23,285 nt of DNA from Bacillota bacterium. Its GTDB lineage: Bacteria; Bacillota; Clostridia; Christensenellales; CAG-138. A model generated the notes under the pieces. It was not told the origin of the DNA. It searched no databases and saw nothing but the letters and a program-made list of their open reading frames with translations. The DNA lies in the NCBI GenBank assembly GCA_023435025.1, contig JAEYSE010000012.1:1-23285 (forward strand), read 5' to 3'. The translations under genes and the position numbers were made by a program. Below, in pieces: positions 6,628-13,815 of this stretch (positions are counted from its first letter, which is position 1; every line of letters starts with the position of its first letter).

Positions 6628-6661
6628 AAGACGGCTGCCCGTATGATTAAAACGGGCAGCC
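6628..6661 (-). terminator. Terminator of the asp23-fakA transcript
   Basis: A perfect 10-bp stem (GGCTGCCCGT, 6633-6642, with ACGGGCAGCC, 6652-6661) and a nine-base loop. On the minus strand it is followed by GTCTTTTGTTTTA. It starts 16 bases after the fakA stop codon. Confidence 0.78.
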
Positions 6662-6677
6662 CGAAAATAAACAAAAA

Positions 6678-8312
6678 TTATTCCACGCTAAAATAATAGT
6701 AATAAATCGGTTGGCCGCCGTTTTCCACAATAAACTCCACATCGGGGTATTCAGGCTGGAGGGCGCTTACCAGCTCCATTGCCGTCGCTTCCTGCATGCT
6801 TTCGCCATAAAAAACGGTGACGATGCAATCCGGCTGGCCGTTCTTATCGAGCATTTTACGCAGAAGCTTTAATGAAACTTCCTGTATGCTTTCATCCACC
6901 GCCACGATCGCGCCGTCCATCATACCGATCATGTCGTCCTTATGGATCTCGGTGCCATTAAAGGCGGTATCGCGTACTGCATATGTCACGGCGCCCGAAA
7001 CAACCTTTTCAATGGCTTCCTGCATGCGCTTTTCGTTCTCTTCGGCGGAAAGGTCGGGGTGGAACGCCATTGCGGCAGAAACGCCCTGCGGTATGGACTT
7101 GGTGGGAATGACCACGACTTTGCACTCGGAAAGCTCCGCCGCCTGCTGCGCCGCGAGTATGATGTTGCTGTTGTTGGGCAGTACGAACACGTTCCTTGCG
7201 TTGACCTTGAATATGGACTTTTTGATGTCCTCAATGCTGGGGTTCATCGTCTGCCCGCCCTGTATGAGCGCATCCACTGCAAGATCGGAAAATACGTTGC
7301 CTATCCCTTCGCCGGATGCGACAGCGATCATTGCGAATTCCTTTTCGTTGTTCTTGCGCTGCGCATGTATGGCTCTATTCTGTTCGCGCATGTTTTCGAT
7401 TTTGATTTTATCCACCTCACCGAAGCGGAGCGCTAACTGAAGCGCCTTACCCGGGTCGTTGGTATGCACGTGTGTTTTGATAAAGCCGGTATCAAACGCC
7501 ACTACGATGGAATCACCCAGATGCGACAGCTTTTCACGGTACCGGTCCACATCTTCCTCGGTCACTTCTTCTTTAAGATGGGTGACAAAGTACTCCGTGC
7601 AGTAGCCGAAGTGGATATCCTCCACGTCTTCCAAAGAAAGCACGTCTTCGTCGAACTGTTCCGGAGTCTTTTCCAGGGAAACTTCGCCCACTTCTTCGCC
7701 GGTCAGCGCCATCTTGAAACCGCGGTATATGGTGACAAGACCTTTGCCGCCCGAATCAACCACACCCGCTTCCTTTAGCACCGGTAGGAGGTCCGGCGTG
7801 AGCTTTAAGGCCCGCTCGCCTTCTTCGAGTATTGTGTCCATCAGCGAAAACGCATCAACCCCGCTCGCTGCTGCCGCGCGCGCGGCGTCCGCGATCATGC
7901 GGGCAACGGTGAGTATGGTACCCTCCTTGGGTTTCATAACAGCCTTGTAGGCGGCTTCGGACCCCGTGGCGAGCGCTTCCGCGAACTGCACGGCGTCCAT
8001 TTCCTTAACCCCTTTGAGAGAGCGGGCAAACCCGCGGAACAGCTGCGAAAGTATGACGCCGGAGTTTCCGCGCGCACCCTTGAGCGCGCCCAAGCTGAGC
8101 GCATCCGCCACGCAGGTTATGGTGGAACAATCCGCGGAGCGTATCTCCTTGATGGCGCTCTGCATTGTCATGGTCATGTTGGTGCCGGTATCGCCGTCTG
8201 GTACAGGGAATACGTTGAGCGAATCTATCAGCGCGCGGTTTTTTTCAAGCAGCGCTGCGCCCGCTACAAGCATTTCCCTGAGTTGTTCGCCTTTGATTAT
8301 CTTACCATCCAA
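6678..8312 (-). CDS. fakA: Fatty acid kinase catalytic subunit FakA (YloV, DAK2 family)
   Basis: FakA phosphorylates fatty acids bound to a FakB (DegV-type) carrier so that they enter phospholipid synthesis. The N-terminal DAK2 kinase domain is clear: NVFPVPDGDTGTNM (33-46, the metal/ATP aspartates), LKGARGNSGVILSQLFRGF, KPKEGTILTV and VDSGGKGL. A middle region and a C-terminal DegV-like half follow (SGEGIGNVFSDL, NPSIEDI, VLPNNSNI). I place the start at the TTG at 8312, giving 544 residues. GGGAGG lies eight bases before it, and the resulting N-terminus (DGKIIKGEQLREML) matches family starts. The frame is open to a further TTG at 8342 without an RBS. No fakB is in the window. asp23 lies 75 bases upstream, with a stable hairpin in the gap. 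Confidence 0.93.
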   Translation of the reverse strand: MDGKIIKGEQLREMLVAGAALLEKNRALIDSLNVFPVPDGDTGTNMTMTMQSAIKEIRSADCSTITCVADALSLGALKGARGNSGVILSQLFRGFARSLKGVKEMDAVQFAEALATGSEAAYKAVMKPKEGTILTVARMIADAARAAAASGVDAFSLMDTILEEGERALKLTPDLLPVLKEAGVVDSGGKGLVTIYRGFKMALTGEEVGEVSLEKTPEQFDEDVLSLEDVEDIHFGYCTEYFVTHLKEEVTEEDVDRYREKLSHLGDSIVVAFDTGFIKTHVHTNDPGKALQLALRFGEVDKIKIENMREQNRAIHAQRKNNEKEFAMIAVASGEGIGNVFSDLAVDALIQGGQTMNPSIEDIKKSIFKVNARNVFVLPNNSNIILAAQQAAELSECKVVVIPTKSIPQGVSAAMAFHPDLSAEENEKRMQEAIEKVVSGAVTYAVRDTAFNGTEIHKDDMIGMMDGAIVAVDESIQEVSLKLLRKMLDKNGQPDCIVTVFYGESMQEATAMELVSALQPEYPDVEFIVENGGQPIYYYYFSVE

Positions 8313-8339
8313 ATCCTTATCCTCCCACTTGCGCGCTAA

Positions 8340-8374
8340 CAAATGCGGCGGAATAAGCCCCGCAAACGCATTTG
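8340..8374 (-). repeat. Stable hairpin between asp23 and fakA
   Basis: Outer arms CAAATGCG (8340-8347) and CGCATTTG (8367-8374) pair, and inner GCGG (8348-8351) pairs with CCGC (8360-8363), leaving a three-base bulge and an eight-base loop. No T-tract follows on the minus strand. It could adjust the ratio of the two proteins by mRNA processing or by affecting translation of the TTG-started fakA. Confidence 0.5.
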
Positions 8375-8387
8375 GCGCGCCGTCCCG

Positions 8388-8741
8388 CTATACGCGGATA
8401 CCCTCCACATAGATATTGACATTACGCACGGTCAGACCCGTCATTTCCTGCACGCGATAACGCACATTGTCCCGCGCGTTGATTGCAACTGCGGACAGCG
8501 ATACGCCGTATTCCACCGTAACATACAGGTCGATATCCACTTCTCCCGGACCCGTTGTCGTCACCTTAATTCCGCGCTTGAGATTGTCCTTTTTGATCAG
8601 CTCAATGATGGAATCCGAAGCGCTTTTCGCTTTCATGCCTACAATGCCATAGTTTTCGCCCGCAGCATACCCCGCGATACTGGCGACAAGATCCTCGGAA
8701 AGAATGATTTTGCCCAATTCATTTTTGGTCTCAACAGCCAC
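8388..8741 (-). CDS. Asp23/Gls24 family protein (YloU)
   Basis: A 117-residue Asp23/Gls24 (DUF322) protein. The first gene of the asp23-fakA transcript is a common partner of fakA. Family members are small cytoplasmic proteins linked to envelope stress or membrane-associated scaffolds, with no enzymatic activity known. The signature is visible: GKIILSEDLVASIAGYAAGENYGIVGM at the N-terminus, VDIDLYVTVEYGVSLSAVA in the middle, and VRYRVQEMTGLTVRNVNIYV near the end. Translation starts at GTG 8741, six bases after AGGAGGG. A promoter is at 8820-8848, and the leader holds a 17-base palindrome (8772-8788). Confidence 0.93.
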   Translation of the reverse strand: MAVETKNELGKIILSEDLVASIAGYAAGENYGIVGMKAKSASDSIIELIKKDNLKRGIKVTTTGPGEVDIDLYVTVEYGVSLSAVAINARDNVRYRVQEMTGLTVRNVNIYVEGIRV

Positions 8742-8771
8742 ACCGTTCCCTCCTTTTCATGAAGCGTATGC

Positions 8772-8788
8772 GTCCGGCCTGGCCGGAC
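8772..8788. repeat. 17-base perfect palindrome in the asp23 leader
   Basis: GTCCGGCC-T-GGCCGGAC. It lies about 30 bases downstream of the predicted -10 and 15 bases before the ribosome binding site of asp23, so it could be a repressor operator or an mRNA hairpin. There is no T-tract. Confidence 0.5.
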
Positions 8789-8819
8789 AAAGTCACAAAT
8801 TACCCCATAGTGTGTAACC

Positions 8820-8848
8820 ATTTTACCGCAACGCCGCATTTCTAGCAA
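8820..8848 (-). promoter_or_regulatory. Sigma-A type promoter of asp23-fakA
   Basis: On the minus strand, TTGCTA (8848-8843), a 17-base spacer and TAAAAT (8825-8820). It lies about 80 bases before the GTG start at 8741. Confidence 0.68.
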
Positions 8849-8870
8849 CCATGCAATTTTTATACCCCCG

Positions 8871-8900
8871 TTCACGGCCTTCCATTCAATATGGTACAAT
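8871..8900 (+). promoter_or_regulatory. Promoter of the GIY-YIG gene
   Basis: TTCACG (8871-8876), an 18-base spacer and TACAAT (8895-8900). Transcription would begin about seven bases later, at or next to the ATG at 8908, implying an mRNA without a 5' leader. Confidence 0.55.
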
Positions 8901-8907
8901 CATGCAT

Positions 8908-9192
8908 ATGGATGGCGAAAAGCGTTATTACACTTATATCCTGCGCTGCTGCGACGGCACGCTATACACGGGCTACGCAGCCGATCCAACGCTGCGCGTG
9001 CGGGTACATAATGCGGGAAAAGGCGCAAAATACACCAGGACGCGATTGCCCGTAACGCTTATTTATTCGGAATGTTTTTGTTCGCGCAGCGCCGCACAGC
9101 AGCGGGAGGCGCAAATAAAGCAGCTTTCGCGCGCGCAAAAGCTGCTATTGGTGGAACAGTATCAAAATACGATATCCGCGTGCCCGAATTAG
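8908..9192 (+). CDS. GIY-YIG domain protein (UPF0213/YhbQ-like)
   Basis: A single-domain GIY-YIG protein of 94 residues. The core is complete: RYYTYILRCCDGTLYTGY carries the two strand motifs, followed by RVRVHNAGKGAKYTR with the catalytic-type Arg and LIYSE with the conserved Glu. These small relatives of the UvrC N-terminal and homing-endonuclease nuclease domain are widespread; a DNA-repair or structure-specific nuclease role is suspected but not settled. ATG 8908 is preferred over ATG 8902 or an earlier start (8851) because no Shine-Dalgarno sequence is present and the promoter's -10 ends at 8900. The last four bases overlap the end of the convergent membrane-protein gene. Confidence 0.85.
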   Translation: MDGEKRYYTYILRCCDGTLYTGYAADPTLRVRVHNAGKGAKYTRTRLPVTLIYSECFCSRSAAQQREAQIKQLSRAQKLLLVEQYQNTISACPN

Positions 9193-9521
9193 GCCACACT
9201 CGCGCCGGGGGAAGGATCATCTCCCGGTTCTTCATTATCCTCAGGTTCCGGCGTTGCTTCGGGGGGTTCATTTGGATCAGGAGTGGCTTTTAAAATTTCA
9301 GCGCCCTTTTCCAGAAGCTCCGCGGTATCCTGTTTGATGCCGGATTCGGTTAAAAAATCGTCCGCCGATTTCGTGAGGTCTTCCCAGCCTTCCTTGATTT
9401 GATCCAATATGCCGGAAGCGGGAAAATCAAGCCCATGCTCCTTTTCCAAGTACGAAAGCCCCAGCAGGATAACGAGCGCTATGATAAACAGCGTAAGGAG
9501 TCCCTTTAGCAGCTTTTTCAA
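9189..9521 (-). CDS. Small membrane-anchored protein with acidic Pro-rich tail (110 aa)
   Basis: The family is not recognised. Residues about 5-22 form a membrane anchor (LKGLLTLFIIALVILLGL) behind a basic start (MKK). A helical region follows (ILDQIKEGWEDLTKSADDFL), and the last 35 residues are rich in Pro, Glu, Asp and Ala (PEATPEPEDNEEPGDDPSP), likely disordered outside the cell. The start codon is TTG at 9521, with AGGAGA six bases before it. The TTG overlaps the stop of the lipoprotein upstream as TTGA, indicating coupled translation and a shared function at the envelope. At its 3' end it overlaps the convergent GIY-YIG gene by four bases, and no terminator is seen. Confidence 0.75.
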   Translation of the reverse strand: MKKLLKGLLTLFIIALVILLGLSYLEKEHGLDFPASGILDQIKEGWEDLTKSADDFLTESGIKQDTAELLEKGAEILKATPDPNEPPEATPEPEDNEEPGDDPSPGASVA

Positions 9522-10396
9522 CCCTTCTCTCCTATCCCGTACGCGCCGGACAAATATGGCGCGAGCTCTTTTTCCGGTAAAACAAATGCCGGCGCGCCCG
9601 CCTCGTAGGTTGTGATTTCATAGGGCCTGTACAGCAGCACGATTTTTCCATCCTCAATATAAAACGGTTGGTCCTCTCCAACGGGAGGCACCTCGCAAAG
9701 AAGGGTCAGCTCTTTTTGTTTCGCAATATCGGTCACAAGATCGGGAATTAATCCCTTCCAGCCGGTATCCTCTTTAGAAAAGAAATCGGAAAGCTTGCAG
9801 CTATCTCCCGTTTTTAAATCAAGCGTTAGCGGAACGAGTGCGTTCGCTGTCCCGCCATCCAGACCGATTACTTCCACCACGCAGGAAAGCAGTTCATCCG
9901 AGTTGTAAGTAATATTCACAACATATTCCGCTGTGGAAGAGATGCCCTCCTTTACCAACGCGCGTGGAATTTGCACCCGCATCACAGACCCGATTTCTAC
10001 CACGCTCTGCAGCGTAAAGAAGTCATTCTGCACCGCCGAGGCAGGCGCATCCTCCATGGGCTCGGGCAGAGGCGTCGCGGAAGCGGCCGATTGCGCGGCC
10101 GGGTTCAGCTCTTCCGGCGTGTTATTTGGCGCAGCGGTAGCGGTATGATCCTGCTCATCCTCCGCTTGCACGGGGCGTTCGGATGCTTCAGGCGCAGGCG
10201 TCTCCACCGGCACTTGGTATACGTCCATGGACTCCGTCCCAGTTATCGCCGGGGCGGGTTCTTTTTGCTTTATCTCCATCTGTGCGGTCGCGGCTGGGGC
10301 AAAGTCTATTGCGTCGCCAGGCGCGGGGGTTGAACAGGCGCATAGAAAGAAGGAGCATAACAGAAGCCCCATGCCATGCGACAGCTTATTATGCAC
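9518..10396 (-). CDS. RsiV-like (DUF4163/DUF3298-type) lipoprotein
   Basis: The mature protein begins at the Cys of a lipobox (LCAC, Cys21 with the start used here) after a hydrophobic stretch, so it is a membrane-anchored lipoprotein. A Pro/Ala/Glu/Thr-rich linker of about 110 residues leads to a folded C-terminal domain. Its layout resembles the DUF4163/DUF3298 region of RsiV and PdaC: LTLDLKTGDSCKLSDFF, then FYIEDGKIVLLYRPYEIT and FVLPEKELAPYL. In RsiV this domain binds lysozyme; here no anti-sigma segment is present, so a sensing or wall-binding role is only inferred. The start is unresolved. GTG 10396 gives a normal signal peptide but lacks a good RBS; the frame stays open to 10648, with an ATG at 10546, but that part is not protein-like. 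It follows thiI and is coupled to the next small gene by a 4-base overlap. Confidence 0.75.
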   Translation of the reverse strand: MHNKLSHGMGLLLCSFFLCACSTPAPGDAIDFAPAATAQMEIKQKEPAPAITGTESMDVYQVPVETPAPEASERPVQAEDEQDHTATAAPNNTPEELNPAAQSAASATPLPEPMEDAPASAVQNDFFTLQSVVEIGSVMRVQIPRALVKEGISSTAEYVVNITYNSDELLSCVVEVIGLDGGTANALVPLTLDLKTGDSCKLSDFFSKEDTGWKGLIPDLVTDIAKQKELTLLCEVPPVGEDQPFYIEDGKIVLLYRPYEITTYEAGAPAFVLPEKELAPYLSGAYGIGEKG

Positions 10397-10663
10397 GCGG
10401 TAGCGCAGTTCTCTCGCTCGCCCACGCCGCTCTTTGCATACCTGCCGGACCACCAATTCACCACCAACCTGCCCACGCCATTCCCAGCCATATATGGCCG
10501 GAAACGACAGAATGCGCGCTTGTTCTTTCTGCGTATAGTGTACCATGCCTTGGACAACAAGGACTATGAATTTACTGTAAAGCATTGGCGTTTGAGCGCC
10601 CGTCCACCCCAAAAAAGAGGCACTTTTCGGCTGCAAGAACAGGAACAAGCTTCCAATCCCGCG

Positions 10664-11866
10664 TTACGGCAACTTTGAGATTTCCTCCGCTATGAGCAGC
10701 AACTCCTTTTTCGCCAAAGCCTGCTCGATCATATCCGTAAAATCCACCAACCCCTCGCTTTCCCTGAGTTTATCCACCTGGGGGCGCGTGACGGGATGTA
10801 TGGGGACAAATACCGTGCAGCAATCCTCATATGGCAGTATGGAGGTTTCATACGTGCCGATTGTGATGGCGCGCTCTACGATTTCCTGTTTGTCAAAACC
10901 TATGAGCGGACGGAATACCGGGAGCGTTACTGCGTCATTTGTAACGGCAAGGCTTTCCAATGTCTGGCTTGCCACCTGCCCGATGGCTTCTCCGGTAATA
11001 AGCGCCTGCGCGCCGTCCTCCATGGCTATTCTTTCCGCAATGCGCATCATCAGCCTGCGCATGAGCACCGTCGTCTGGTTGGAGGGGCATTTTTCATAGA
11101 TCGCAAGCTGAATTTCCGTAAATGGCACAAGATGAAGCCGCACTTCTCCCGCGTAGCTCGAAAGAATACGCGTGAGTTCTATTACCTTATCCCGCGCGCG
11201 TTCGCTGGTATACGGATAGCTGAAAAAGTGGATGGCTGAAAGCGAGACGCCGCGCTTTGCGATCATGTGCCCGGCAACGGGGCTGTCAATACCGCCGGAA
11301 ATCAGCAGCGCCGCGCGCCCGTTGCACCCAGCCGGCATGCCGCCCGCACAGCGGATTTCCCGCACATACACATACGCCCTTTCCCGCACTTCCACGCCGA
11401 CGAGTATCTCCGGCTTATGAACGTCCACTTTCAAGGCAGCGGGAAAGCGTTCGAGCAGCAACCCGCCCAATGTCCTGTTGATTTCATCCGAGCGCATGGG
11501 GAAGTTCTTGTCCGCCCTCCGGGCATGGACCTTGAATGTTACATTGGGCTGTTCAGACAGCACTTCCTCCATCATGTTTCCCGCAGCCTCAACGATTGCG
11601 TCAAACGATTTTTTTAACGCGACCGCAGGGCTTACGGAGTGTACGCCAAACACATGCTTCATGCGGCGTACGGCTTCCGGCATGGTCTCCTCCGTGAGGC
11701 CATATACAAACATACGGCTCTGGGCGCGCTCCACGCGCACATTCAGGTCCCTTAACGCGCGGCCAATGGCCTGTACCAGCTTGCGCTCGAAAAAGGGGCG
11801 GTTCTGCCCCTTTAAATGGATTTCCGCGTACCGGACCAACAACACTTGTTCCTGTATCTCCTGCAT
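10664..11866 (-). CDS. thiI: tRNA 4-thiouridine synthase ThiI
   Basis: ThiI adenylates U8 of tRNA and inserts sulfur to make 4-thiouridine; in many bacteria it also supports thiamine thiazole synthesis. The 400-residue product has an N-terminal ferredoxin-like plus THUMP region (about 1-165), the PP-loop ATP pyrophosphatase motif LLISGGIDSPVAG (187-199) and ITGEAIGQVASQTLES. There is no C-terminal rhodanese domain, as in the short Bacillus-type ThiI, so sulfur must come directly from a desulfurase, encoded just upstream. The Cys pair in EDCCTVFVP (349-350) is where the reactive cysteine of the PP-loop domain is expected. The start at 11866 (MQEIQEQ) is preferred for GGAAGGG nine bases upstream; ATG 11884 is an alternative without an RBS. 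The gap to the desulfurase is 44 bases. Confidence 0.95.
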   Translation of the reverse strand: MQEIQEQVLLVRYAEIHLKGQNRPFFERKLVQAIGRALRDLNVRVERAQSRMFVYGLTEETMPEAVRRMKHVFGVHSVSPAVALKKSFDAIVEAAGNMMEEVLSEQPNVTFKVHARRADKNFPMRSDEINRTLGGLLLERFPAALKVDVHKPEILVGVEVRERAYVYVREIRCAGGMPAGCNGRAALLISGGIDSPVAGHMIAKRGVSLSAIHFFSYPYTSERARDKVIELTRILSSYAGEVRLHLVPFTEIQLAIYEKCPSNQTTVLMRRLMMRIAERIAMEDGAQALITGEAIGQVASQTLESLAVTNDAVTLPVFRPLIGFDKQEIVERAITIGTYETSILPYEDCCTVFVPIHPVTRPQVDKLRESEGLVDFTDMIEQALAKKELLLIAEEISKLP

Positions 11867-11910
11867 CCTGTCTTGCCCTTCCATACGCGCCCGCTTTGGG
11901 CGCAGTTTAT

Positions 11911-13053
11911 TTATCTTCTTTTGTAACGCCGCAGGAACGCGACCGTATCATAAAGCGCCTGGGCGGTTACATCCATTTCCGCAGCGGTATTGAACGGGCA
12001 GAAGCTAAAGCGCAGCGCGCCCTCCTGCCTGGGACCCATAACGCCCATGGCGGAAAGTACGCGGTTCTTTCCCGCTTTGTGCGCCGAGCAGGCCGAGCCT
12101 GTAGAAACGAGTATGCCCCGCTCCTCGAGCGCGTGTAAAAGCACCTCACCCCGAACGCCCAGAAAAGAGGCGTTGAGTATATGCGGCGCGCCGTTTTCCG
12201 GGCTTGGGCCGTTAATTACGGTATCCGGCATTTGTCGGATATATTCCGCAAGGCGTAATTTGTTGATGCGCATGGCGGAAACCCATTCCGCCTGGTTGTT
12301 GCGGTAAGCCGCAAGCGCGGCGTCCATACCCAGGATGCCCGGCGTATTGGTGGTACCGCTTCTTATTCCACGCTCCTGCCCGCCGCCGATAAAACCGCCA
12401 AAAAACGGTGTGTTTTGGCGGACATACAACGCGCCCACACCTTTGGGGCCATGGAATTTGTGCGCGCTTATGGAATACAGATCGCACGGCACCCTGCTAA
12501 AAGGCAGCTTGCAGAACGCCTGTACGCCGTCCACATGGAATTGCGCCTGTGGCGCGCGGGCTTTGATGAGCGCGAAGGCCTGCGCGATATCGTTGACCGC
12601 GCCCGTTTCGTTGTTGACGTGCATGATGGATACAAGCGCGGCGGATTGGCTGAGCGCTGCCTCCAGCGCGTCCATACGGACGGTGCCGTCTTCGTCCACG
12701 TCCAGATAGTGCACGGTATAGCCTTGTTTTTCCATGAAGCGAAATACTTCAAATACGGACGGATGCTCAATTTTAGTAGTAATGAGCGTGCCGCGCGTAT
12801 GGCGCGCGAGCTGGGTGGCGATGACCGCCATATTGTTTGATTCGGTCGCGCCCGAGGTATAAACGATCTCAGCGGGGGCAACGCCCATCGCCTGCGCCAG
12901 ACGGGCGCGCGCATCGTTCACGCTACGCTCCACCCGTACGGCGGGACCGTATGCACTAGATGGATTATAATACTCCTCTTCAAAGCAATGTTTTACAGCG
13001 GCAACTGCTTCCCCCAACGGACGCGTGGTCGCGCTGTTATCGAGATAAATCAT
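11911..13053 (-). CDS. Cysteine desulfurase (NifS/IscS family), partner of ThiI
   Basis: A PLP enzyme that converts L-cysteine to alanine and passes a persulfide to an acceptor. The 380-residue product has the family landmarks: N-terminal YLDNSATT, TSGATESNN, the PLP-contacting HVDGVQ (173-178), the PLP lysine in SAHKFHGPKG (K199) and the catalytic Cys in STGSACSAHK (Cys322). The arrangement desulfurase-thiI is the same as nifZ-thiI in Bacillus, so dedicated sulfur supply for s4U is the best guess. A general Fe-S role is less likely because no iscU/sufU gene lies next to it. ATG 13053 is used; the only upstream alternative is a GTG four codons earlier. A promoter lies 150 bases upstream with a long leader. 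Confidence 0.93.
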   Translation of the reverse strand: MIYLDNSATTRPLGEAVAAVKHCFEEEYYNPSSAYGPAVRVERSVNDARARLAQAMGVAPAEIVYTSGATESNNMAVIATQLARHTRGTLITTKIEHPSVFEVFRFMEKQGYTVHYLDVDEDGTVRMDALEAALSQSAALVSIMHVNNETGAVNDIAQAFALIKARAPQAQFHVDGVQAFCKLPFSRVPCDLYSISAHKFHGPKGVGALYVRQNTPFFGGFIGGGQERGIRSGTTNTPGILGMDAALAAYRNNQAEWVSAMRINKLRLAEYIRQMPDTVINGPSPENGAPHILNASFLGVRGEVLLHALEERGILVSTGSACSAHKAGKNRVLSAMGVMGPRQEGALRFSFCPFNTAAEMDVTAQALYDTVAFLRRYKRR

Positions 13054-13202
13054 AGTCACTCTCACTCCGATCGCACGGTGATTGCTATATACAACCGCAC
13101 GTTTGCTGTATTGCCGTTATGAAACGGTCCTTCTATATTAGTATGCCGCAGGGTGATTTTTGCTTTCCGCTACAGGCAATTCTGGAAGTGTAAAGCGCAT
13201 TT

Positions 13203-13230
13203 ATTATAGCACACTATTTATTTTTGGCAA
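13203..13230 (-). promoter_or_regulatory. Promoter of the desulfurase-thiI operon
   Basis: On the minus strand, TTGCCA (13230-13225), a 16-base spacer and TATAAT (13208-13203), with TGC before the -10. This gives a leader of about 145 bases before ATG 13053. No known riboswitch or T-box is recognised in the leader. Confidence 0.72.
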
Positions 13231-13351
13231 ACAAACAGGCCGGAACACCCATGTCCCTGGCCCTAAAGCCGCCAATCACAATCATGTTTATGGTATAATC
13301 TTGCTATATTTTACAAACTCCCGTGGCAATAAACGGGCATTTGAACCTCGG

Positions 13352-13380
13352 TTGGTTTCAGTTATCTGTTGGACTATAAA
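13352..13380 (+). promoter_or_regulatory. Sigma-A type promoter of the small lipoprotein gene
   Basis: TTGGTT (13352-13357), a 17-base spacer and TATAAA (13375-13380), about 25 bases before the start codon at 13406. Confidence 0.65.
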
Positions 13381-13405
13381 GTACCGGCTTTATATAAGGG
13401 GATTT

Positions 13406-13786
13406 ATGGTAGGATTGAGGCGCCGCATATGCAAGTTCTGGCGCAATTTGAATATCAAAAACAAAATACTATGGATATTGTTCTCCGTCTGCGCCTGCTT
13501 ACTGTTTGGGTGCAGCAAGGCGCCGGATACGCCAAACACACTTCCTCCCGCTCTAATGATTGACGACGTCTTGTACTATTACACGGGCAAGGAAGTTTCC
13601 GTTAATATTGATGAAGAATCAATCATAGGAACCATTGCATCCACAGTACCCTTATCCGAACTGCCATCCGAAAATGGCCAATCAAACATGAATATTTCAG
13701 GTTGCTCATACGCCCCATTTGAGGAGAATTTCGTTGTGCGTATGGAAGAAAAATGGATGCTCTTTGAAAGAAGAGATGCCAACTAA
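13406..13786 (+). CDS. Small lipoprotein of unknown function (126 aa)
   Basis: The start at 13406 follows AAGGGG by four bases and lies just after a good promoter; the frame is open further upstream but crosses the promoter. A basic N-terminus (LRRRICKFWRNLNIKNK) leads into a hydrophobic stretch ending in a lipobox (LFGC, Cys36), so the protein is exported and lipid-anchored. The mature part of about 90 residues contains PPALMIDDVLYYYTGKEV, then a GTIASTVPLSELP segment, and ends with a beta-rich VVRMEEKWMLFE. This resembles small uncharacterised lipoproteins frequent in gut Clostridia, often near DUF2007-like genes as here. The next gene begins 29 bases later and is likely cotranscribed. Confidence 0.75.
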   Translation: MVGLRRRICKFWRNLNIKNKILWILFSVCACLLFGCSKAPDTPNTLPPALMIDDVLYYYTGKEVSVNIDEESIIGTIASTVPLSELPSENGQSNMNISGCSYAPFEENFVVRMEEKWMLFERRDAN

Positions 13787-13815
13787 TCCTTACGAAATTG
13801 ATCGGAGGTGACCAC

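Larger units (their letters stand above)
13054..13405. other. Divergent intergenic region
   Basis: About 350 bases between the desulfurase (minus) and the small lipoprotein (plus), with a promoter for each direction. An extra TATAAT with TGG before it (+, 13294-13299) has no -35. On the minus strand CATACTA (13144-13138) with GAAAG 17 bases upstream resembles a forespore-type promoter, but weakly. Frames here are not protein-like. Confidence 0.5.

Noticed and set aside
6817..7440. 207-codon plus-strand frame inside fakA
   Set aside because: It is an antisense shadow of fakA with Ser/Ala-rich low-complexity composition and no RBS.
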